The translations under genes were made by a program, and so were the position numbers. From assembly GCA_014529385.2 (NCBI GenBank), contig CM043962.1, positions 125,753,470 to 125,817,469 of the forward strand: 64,000 nt of DNA, read 5' to 3'. Below the pieces are notes generated by a model that did no database searches, was not told the DNA's origin, and was given only the letters and a program-made list of their open reading frames with translations. Numbering within the stretch: position 1 is the stretch's first letter; the number at the start of each line of letters is the position of its first letter. Below are positions 56,241 through 64,000 of this stretch, piece after piece. The stretch is from Adiantum capillus-veneris. Lineage: Eukaryota > Streptophyta > Polypodiopsida > Polypodiales > Pteridaceae.

Positions 56241-58984
56241 CTAGGGAACAAGACGTAGTGAGGGCGAGCTTTTTGAAATGGGGCCTCTAAACCCAAACCA
56301 ATGGGCCTACCCTCACAAAATGTTCGTAAAGAGGTACGCACACTACTTGGGGCACCACCTTCTTTTGGGAGTGGAGAAGGAAACCAATCAAAATAACACT
56401 TGCACTCACCCACTCAAGCAACACACTTTGAAAACCCCCTTACTCTATATACACTTTGGACACTTGAACACCATCAACGATTATGCAACCCAATGTCGTG
56501 CATCAAAATGAAATATGCAATTTGTGGAATAGCATTCACCTTCTCCCCATAAGAATACCCATAATACATCCAAACTCTTCCTCTCTCAAGCACTCATCAA
56601 AAAATCATGCGCACAAGACTTGCCTCTCAAACACACAAGAGAATCACTTACATCAAACTAACACACTTTGCATAGAGAGCTCATCTCCATCTATGCAATG
56701 CCGTGACACAAATAAAATCACCATGAGAGGTAGCCACATGCATATGTAATGAAGCAAAAGAGAGTTGGAGTGAGAAATTTCTTTAGACCAATTGAATAAG
56801 TGTGGAGAAACAAACCAATGGTAAATTGAGAATAGAACACTTACTTGATTTCTCGCACACCTTTTAAGGGGAGGACAGACGCTGGCTAACCATCACGAAT
56901 TGCGACAACTTGAAAGTTTTGAAGATGATTTCATGATCATTAACATAACCATGAGAGAGATCATGATGTATTTACAAGTTATTGAGGTGCTACAAATGAT
57001 TTATTGGGTTGATGGAGTAAGAGATTGTAGAATGGAAAGAGTGGAGAATAGAGTTGCACTTCCTCCAAAGTGGAGGGTTAGGAGGGAGGATGTGAAAGAG
57101 GGAGAGTTGGGGTTTTCTCTACTATTGATCAAGAAACAACATGAAGTTGAAAATATAGGTGTGTCCTTGAGTCTCTCCAAGGGGGGCTATTTATAGTTGT
57201 GTAGGAGTGGGATTATGCTACACTTAATTAGAGTAAGTGATTAGACCTAATTAAGTGTCCTTTGACCACTCATTGAATATTGGACATAAAAGGGACTATT
57301 TATTCACCAAAAATATCATTTTAGACCGTGAAGGCTCCATAGGGATGCATAATGTAGGTGGGCCCCACCATGAGGCCCTACGGGTGGCTCCTACGGGGTA
57401 TCTCAACTTGTCTGTCTTGGCATTTAGAAAGCATCTTTAGGTTGGTCCCATCACATGCAAGTGACCTTGAACACTCATTGCTCTTCTAGAAGATGAGTAG
57501 GGGAAAAATAAGATCTCACCCTCTTGATTTACTTGATTTACAGTTCCCTTTTGCTGCGAATCTGACAGATTTACACTATTTTGACCATAACTTTTTACCT
57601 GTAGCTCGGAATGACATGCTTCAAAAGGCAAAATTGACCTTCTCAACATGTTTGATATGAATTTGGACTATTCTTCACGCCCATGCACCAAGGGATTTGG
57701 TTTGGAAGGTCCACACTAGGCTAGGGAACCTTTTGCTTCCAAGTCTTCTTGTATGGGCCCTTTGCTTGAATGCATCCAAGGAGAATCATGCTTTTTCAAA
57801 AGGCTATGATGCTTAAACAAATAGAGGAGGGCCCAATATTATTTGCTTGTGAAAAGAATATACAATTGGAGTCTTTTTTAAAGGAGAGAAACTATATTTA
57901 TATTCTTAAGAGATATTGGGCCACCTATGTAGGGGGCATAGAAGACTTGTAGAGAGGGACCATAATCTTTGGTAAAGACAAGTGGAGAGTTGATTTCCAT
58001 GGGAATTTATCTATATGGGGTGGAAGATGGATATATTATTTTTCTACTACTAATTCACAAGAGGTAAGAAAGTTTGGGGGTATATAGTTGGTTATTGTAT
58101 GCTTATTCTATTTACAAAGCAAAAAAGAAAAGGGTGGTAATATAAATATATGACTAAGGTGACATTTTTGGGAAGAGTATAATGTATGTGTCGCCACAAA
58201 GGTTTAACGAAGAGGGGGAATTTACTCTAGATAACTTAATAGCGTAGAAAAATATATACACATATGAGGAAGAGGACGTTGAGTAAGCTGACAAATGTTG
58301 CAAAAAGATGGTTACCATTTTATGCCACTCAGTAGCTAAGTAGAGAATTGAGTAGATTAATTAATGGAGAGAGATAATGAGAGATTATAGAGTAGAGAGA
58401 GAGAGAGACCACACACAATATATGTGGTTCACCCAATGTGGGTTACGTCCACACGAAAGCATCCACTCAATGGCTTTAGTACTTCAAACAAGAAGTAAGT
58501 TACAAAGGGATTATACCCTTTTGGATCTCCCACCTTGCTTCACTCTCACCACCTCACACACACTTTCTTGCATCAACTTCACAATGCTTCACCTCTTCAA
58601 AACCCGTTGTTGTGTATAGAAGAGGCCTCCTTTTATAGGCCAAAATGGCTACCCTCTCTCATGAGAGGAAACCATGTATAGCCAACCGCCCTTGTGTTGA
58701 CAAGAATGACTTGGACTCTCCAACGCGCCCATGTATGGCCGCCCTTGAGAAGACAAGTCAATCTTGAAACCGGCCACCGGCCATTGAATTCGGCCACCGC
58801 CCACTGGCCATTGACTTCCAACCACCGGCGAAGCCAGTCTCGAGGAAAGCTCCAGACTGGCTGTGAAAATTTTGTTTTCCAGCGAGTGATTTTTCTTCGC
58901 GCGTGATGGCTTCTCCTCATAATGGGGATCTTACAAATGTGTGTTTTTTATACAAAAAATTACAAGGGATAAATCATGCTCTAT
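56241..58984. mobile_element. 2.7-kb insertion splitting the transposase-like gene
   Basis: The insertion is inferred from the reading frame: the gene stops in SDSAAS near 56240 and resumes with SRFKRA near 58990. Candidate 9-bp flanks gcagcctct and acagcttcg share six positions, so a target duplication is possible but unproven. No terminal repeats were found. On the minus strand the right part has a TATA box (cctataaaagg, near 58637) and downstream text (caatatatgtggttcaccc on the plus strand) typical of LTRs. A second minus-strand TATA (ctataaatag) lies near 57190. No protein gene was recognised inside. Confidence 0.45.
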
Positions 58985-59960
58985 ACTTAACAGCTTCGCG
59001 GTTCAAGAGAGCAACGTATTTCTATTTTGCTGCAAGATATGGTGGAATGACATGGATCGGGATGAGTTGGTTCTTCTTTGGATCGGGGCATGGCAAGGGA
59101 GAGCACAATGGTGCAGGAGTAGTTATGAAAAGAAACCTGACCCATGAACAGTTGAAGCCTAGTGGAGATATTCTAAAGTGTGCAACAAATGCGGTTTCTT
59201 ATTTCCAAGCAATCCTATCAAAGGGAGAACCACGTGCATCATATCGTGCAAAAGATAGGGAATGTGCCCGTGTGTTCTAGGAGATCAAATTAGGGAATGT
59301 GAATAGGGAAGTCAAGTGGAATTGTGCCACTGTTAAAGAAACTTGCTCTTTGCATTCTGTGGTCACAACTTGCAAGATCCAATTGCCCTTGCAACAAGAC
59401 CATTGGAATGCTTCTGTGATGCATGCATGCACTCAAGTTGGACTTGTTGCATAAACATACCTCACGTGCAACCTTGGGAGTATCACCTTTTGACGCCATT
59501 ACCTGATGAGGTTGAGTTTGATTTTGAGCAGACACATGATAGTCTAGTAGATGAAGTCATTGGCTATGATGACTTCACATACGAAGGCCATCATGATGCG
59601 TTAAGTACTGCTCTATGTGTTGGCGACACATTTGTGGTAACTCCAAATTATTCAACCAATGCCGAGGATGTGGATTTTTACCTAGTCCAGTTGTGTTGCA
59701 ATAAGGGAGAAGTTTGAGAAGGGATACATCAATGAATGGAGCATTTTAGTTGACATAGGCTCATATGTTGTGTAAGGATTGTATTACAAGCAACTGGATG
59801 CATACACATTCAAGATAGACCACCAACATCCTATTGTTCACCTACTTTTACATCTAGTAGGATGTATCAAATTACCTATCAGCACATCCCAAAGAGAAGG
59901 CAATTGTACACAATCACCCCTGAAATCCATGAAGCAATCTATAATAGCATGCCCTTTAGT
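58985..59960 (+). pseudogene. DDE-transposase-like gene, right part
   Basis: The frame continues with FKRATYFYFAARYGGMTWIG, then SWFFFGSGHGKGEHNGAG and VVMKRNLTHEQLKPSG. The Glu of GKGEHNG, or the lost acidic residue after FF, would be the third triad member. A stop at 59278 and shifts follow. Later frames read CTVKETCSLHSV-like sequence, RPLECFCDACMHSSWTCCIN and DALSTALCVGDTFVV, then NAEDVDFYLVQL and finally GLYYKQLDAYTFKI near 59780. The Cys-rich and terminal blocks suggest the C-terminal end is nearly reached at about 59960. The gene is dead, with at least three stops. Confidence 0.6.
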
Positions 59961-60033
59961 TTTTAAGTTGTAACCTAATGCTATTCTAGTTAGCTTCCTC
60001 ATATCCTAAGCAAACACAAAATATAAGGTTTGC

Positions 60034-60112
60034 AAACTAGCATAGTGTATGCTAACTAGCATATGAGGTATGCTAATAAGAATACTAGGTATGCTAACTA
60101 GCATATATTTAT
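60034..60112. repeat. Short piece of the palindromic array, downstream of the transposase-like gene
   Basis: Contains tatgctaactagcatatgagg and tatgctaactagcatatatt, the reverse-complement form of the array core. With 55180 it brackets the gene. Confidence 0.85.
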
Positions 60113-60259
60113 ATGCAACTAAAACTATTTTAGATTCCATGAATTATTTATATACTAACTTGTTTTTTTCCATCATATCCATATATCATATTTGTGAATA
60201 ATCCACATCCATGCATGTTGTCAAACCGCTAGGAATCTATTACGTCATGCTCGCATATA

Positions 60260-60530
60260 AGGAGGGGCTCACTCTTGGAGGATTATGCAAATTCAATAAA
60301 AGAGAGGGCCATTGAAGACTCTTACAAGGAGGAAAAATTGGCATTTTGGTGGTGGTTTTTGGCATCCACCTCCACTCCAAATTTGATAAAGTCATAAATG
60401 GACAAAATGTAGCCCACAAGCTAAATAATCATCTCAATTGTTTTCATAATTTTTGGAGCTACCACTGGTGCGATATGATTTTTTTGGTGGATCCTAGTCT
60501 TCCCACTTTTCTTCACATGTCATCCTAGTC
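60260..60530 (+). repeat. Direct repeat partner of 53313-53570
   Basis: See 53313 for landmarks. (AC)n follows at 60558-60582. Confidence 0.7.
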
Positions 60531-60555
60531 TTCTCTCACCTCCGTTCAGACTTCT

Positions 60556-60582
<27 letters not shown>

Positions 60583-60587
<5 letters not shown>

Positions 60588-61191
60588 GATGTCTTCCCTA
60601 GATCTCTTTGTCTCTATTTTGCTATGAGCATGGAAGTACTCTATGATTTTTGGTTGTTCGCTTAAAGTTTTCTTTTGGGGTTGCATAAGGCCTTAGCAGT
60701 TCAACTCTTGGGAGCAACTATGGACCATTAGGTAAAGCTTGTTTATTAATGCAAGATGGCAAGTTAATGATGGTAAACTTTTTGGCTTGCTCAACAGGCC
60801 TTAATGATCAAGGGATTAGGAGTTCATTCCATGATTTTCTTTTTACTTTCTAAAAGAAACCCATAGTGTTGTGTTGGGTTAGAAGACTTGCATTGTTTTC
60901 AGTGCATTATGAAGCTTCACCTTACAGAATCTATACTATATATGAAGCAGCTTAAATTTTTCAAGGAAGGAGAGGGCATCCAAGTGTCACACTTGGTTCA
61001 TTTCAAAAAAAAACTTAAGCAACATCTATTTTGAAATGTAAAAGTGAAGGGTAGAAAATGAAAAGATAGAGTTTTGAGTTCTGGGTTAGCAAAAAGTCAA
61101 AAAATTAAGTACTCTATCTATACTAGTAAAACGGCGCCGCCTTCGACGGCAGCATGGCCCCTTTTACCCTCAAACCCCTTGCTCTTACTTA

Positions 61192-61193
<2 letters not shown>
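60583..61193. other. Unassigned region
   Basis: Nothing recognised. Confidence 0.4.
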
Positions 61194-61273
<80 letters not shown>

Positions 61274-61296
61274 CTGTGTGTGCGCGCGCGCGCGCA
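61194..61296. repeat. Compound (CT)n-(TG)n-(CG)n microsatellite
   Basis: About 34 CT units pass into an interrupted TG tract and then into gcgcgcgcgcgcgc. Confidence 0.95.
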
Positions 61297-61457
61297 TTGT
61301 TCCTCAGTCAGTCCCTCAGTTGCACGAAGCCTACAGCTTTGCTTGGTTACCAAAGGTTGCTCACCAATATTCGGGAAAAATGTGTGTTACAATTGCGTCG
61401 CTTTGAAATTTAAAAATGCTTTCTGAGAGGAAGAGGAGAAGGAAAAATCCCACTTAT

Positions 61458-61650
61458 ATTTTGAGAAAAATTGTGTAAAAATAGTAAAATTTTCCTCTAT
61501 TTTTCAATACTTCCTCTTGGAAATCCATAAAAAGAATGGTTGTGGAATTGATTTTGAGAAAAATTAGTGTAAAGATATTTAAAATTTGTTCTATTTTTTA
61601 ATGCTTCCTCTTGGAAAATCCATAAAACGGACTCGTGTTTGGTTGTGAAA
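61458..61650. repeat. Diverged 93-bp tandem duplication
   Basis: Copies start at 61458 and 61551 with attttgagaaaaatt and share cttcctcttggaaa-tccataaaa. Confidence 0.8.
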
Positions 61651-61705
61651 ATGATTTTTCCTCGAACACTGCTACTCACTCATCAACACCTTGTCTTTTG
61701 CCTCC

Positions 61706-62107
61706 CAAAATATCCCTCAAATTTCAAAAAATCCCAAAATATCCTTTTATCTATTTTGGTCGGATTGTTCAAGTTTTTCTAATATTTATTCCTTTTTGAT
61801 GACTGAGATCCATCTTTGAGTGCTTAGGAGGGAAATTCCCTCGCAAAAAAAGACAATTATGTCTAAAAATATGGAGTGATTCATCTCCAAAGGCTACATA
61901 ATCAACTCAAATTCTAGTTCTGGCATCTTTTGTTAATAGACAACCACTCTTCTTATGAAAAGCTACAAAATTGTTTATCTTTATTGAAATTTAATTTCAA
62001 GACCAGGGGTATTTTGGGAATCTTGGGAAATTTGAAGGGAAGTTTGGGAAATTATGACAAAATATTGGGAGTATTTTGGGAATTTTTGAAATTTGAGGGA
62101 TATTTTG
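61706..62107. repeat. Long-range 37-bp inverted repeat
   Basis: Arms at 61706-61742 and 62071-62107 are reverse complements in 35 of 37 positions (core caaatttcaaaaa). They are separated by 328 bp. Near 62007-62150 a gggtattttggga-like word is also repeated about five times. Confidence 0.85.
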
Positions 62108-62165
62108 AGAATTTTCATATATTAGAGGGGTATTTTGGTAATTTTCCCAAAAAAGAACGAAAGGG

Positions 62166-62168
<3 letters not shown>

Positions 62169-62218
<50 letters not shown>
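62169..62218. repeat. (CT)n microsatellite
   Basis: About 25 CT units; a shorter tract lies at 62604-62630. Confidence 0.95.
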
Positions 62219-62219
<1 letters not shown>

Positions 62220-62601
62220 GCGCATACATAAATGCACAAAAGACGATTCACTGGCAGCTCAATGCATTCTTAGGTCCCTGTCACACACATGCAACAGACA
62301 GAGCCATAAAAGCCACACTTGGGGGCCCTGCTTGTCACACAACGCTGAAAATTATAATGTTTATCTTTCGAGTATAGTGACATCCGATGGCTGTAGCCCA
62401 GGTGTTAGGCGTTCGTAGTTCCTGGGTTTCGAGCTGGGTTCAATTCCTTATGATATGCTTCACGCCCGTTTTTCTGTGGATGTCCGCCAGTGAGGAAAGA
62501 TGGGCGAGGGGTCTGCGCCGATACTGCTCGCAGAGCAACAAACACACTTCTTTCACCACGCCATCCCCACACACGTTCAAACGGATGTGCAAGACATGGG
62601 C

Positions 62602-62632
<31 letters not shown>

Positions 62633-62815
62633 GTTTTTTTTTTTGCAAGACATCGTAATATACACCATTAATTGTATCGTTTAAGTTCAATCAATAGTGA
62701 GACGCCAAAGGAACATATGGATTGGCCTCCCAAAAGCGAACGTCCGTTCAGAAGACCATCACACTGATCTCCATACCTCGACATCTTTGCACAGGTTACC
62801 AACCCATGTTGATGG

Positions 62816-62899
62816 ACACACCAGTCCTCACACAGAAAAGCAAGCTATGTGAAGTTAACACACCAGTCCTTACACAGAAAAGCAAGCTATGTGAAGTTG
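62816..62899. repeat. 42-bp tandem duplication
   Basis: Copies at 62816-62857 and 62858-62899 differ at one or two bases. The open frame across it only reflects a unit length divisible by three. Confidence 0.9.
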
Positions 62900-63201
62900 G
62901 AGTCGTCAAAGACCAAGGCTCATGCTGGTAGAGCTCTTTGCCATTCATTTGGACTCGCAATGTCTTCTGCCCTTTTTCTTGCAACCTCTGCCGATTCAGC
63001 TTCTGCATCTCCCTCCTCTCCTCTCCGTGCTCTCTCTCTCTCTCTCCTCTTGAGAGTCGCGGCACTGTCGCCTGTCCCCTGTGTCACAAACCTTCCGGAT
63101 CAAGCTGGTGTATATCACAACTACATATTGGGGGCCCTTGGAGCACGCTTGCAGGACATCAGCTTAGGTGACCAGGCAAGACGGGTGATGGCATGCGAGC
63201 A

Positions 63202-63205
<4 letters not shown>

Positions 63206-63244
<39 letters not shown>
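63206..63244. repeat. (GA)n microsatellite
   Basis: About 19 GA units. Confidence 0.95.
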
Positions 63245-63246
<2 letters not shown>

Positions 63247-63728
63247 TCTGAGAGAATATCTACTGGCTCCTGGGCCCCAATCCCGACACCCATCTCGACT
63301 CAAGGCTGCCTCGCTTTCCAGACAACACACCCTCTCCCGACTGCACCCTTCTCTTTCTCTCTCAGTGTGTCGCTATTCGCACAGGGCACACTGCATGAAT
63401 GTGCTGGAGCAAGCAAATGCCACCGCGTGGCAGAGAGGGGGGCCGGAATCCCTCCCCCCATTATAATTGTATAGATTTATATTATGTATAGACTTTGACA
63501 AGACTATAGAGTTTTGCTTCAAAAAATTTCCAGTTGTTGAAGCTTTTACACATCATATAACGTTGAACTAAAATCTTACACTTGGTACCTCTATGTATCA
63601 TTGTCTTTTTGGCACCAGAATGTTCACATTGCACGTTGTAGCTTTGTACAAAGGGCCATAGTCGGATGGTCTTGGAGTGGAATTGACACTGCCTACACCT
63701 AATGTGTAACAACATGAGCGTGCTGAGG

Positions 63729-63787
<59 letters not shown>

Positions 63788-64000
63788 GTCTCAAATATGG
63801 CTTACCAAAAATAAATTCTCCAATCAAAGAAATTTTAAAATAAATAAAGGCAAAATAAAACTCTTTTGAATTTTAGGTCGAAATTTAAAGAATTGATGAT
63901 ATTTGCACTAGAACTTTCAAATTTTTTGTCTACTTTCTTTAAGGCAAGCTTGGAATTTAGCTGAAAATTTCACAATTTTAGTGGTAAAAATACACTAAAC
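63245..64000. other. Unassigned; contains (GT)n-(GA)n at 63732-63787
   Basis: No gene recognised up to the window end. Confidence 0.5.

Overview
This window reads as a transposon-dominated intergenic stretch of nuclear DNA from a land plant, probably a large-genome seed plant. The evidence is Ty3/gypsy pol genes with chromodomain-like tails, primer sites complementary to plant initiator-Met tRNA (TGGTATCAGAGC), L1-type LINE reverse transcriptase, a two-exon DUF599 gene and very many long (CT)n, (CA)n and (GT)n tracts. No tRNA, rRNA, CRISPR or organellar gene was seen. I recognise one apparently intact host gene: a DUF599 membrane protein on the minus strand, 26579-28059.

Layout. 1-10160: degraded elements (LINE RT pieces, two different short LTRs, a chromodomain pol end, an unrecognised broken gene, and a Ulp1-like protease remnant with an Arg/Gly-rich tail). 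10166-17192: a minus-strand gypsy element with 2-kb LTRs, TSD taggg and a heavily deleted gag/pol interior. 17193-19955: a second minus-strand gypsy element, cut down to gag joined to integrase, with a 172-bp LTR. 19956-25250: LINE remnants and low-complexity DNA. 25759-25869: a perfect 53-bp foldback. 26579-28059: the DUF599 gene. 29372-41760: a three-level nest, in which an old gypsy pol is split by a LINE (about 17-bp TSD) and that LINE is split by a full-length gypsy element at 30368-38975 (TSD gccga). 41782-43740: a short LTR with primer site, long (CT)n tracts and two extra copies of the LTR 3' end. 43741-about 48950: an old gypsy copy whose gag carries a 246-bp MITE with 8-bp TSDs. 51340-60600: palindrome-rich arrays built on TATGCTAGTTAGCATA flanking a broken, uncharacterised DDE-transposase-like gene that is itself split by a 2.7-kb insertion. 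61190-64000: microsatellites, tandem duplications and one long-range inverted repeat.

The gypsy elements at 10166-17192, 30368-38975 and 43741-48950 belong to one family (same LTR start TGTCATAA, same gag and pol, same polypurine tract) at different ages. None can encode a complete polyprotein as it stands. The most unusual material is the transposase-like gene with its palindromic arrays, the perfect foldback, and the MITE.
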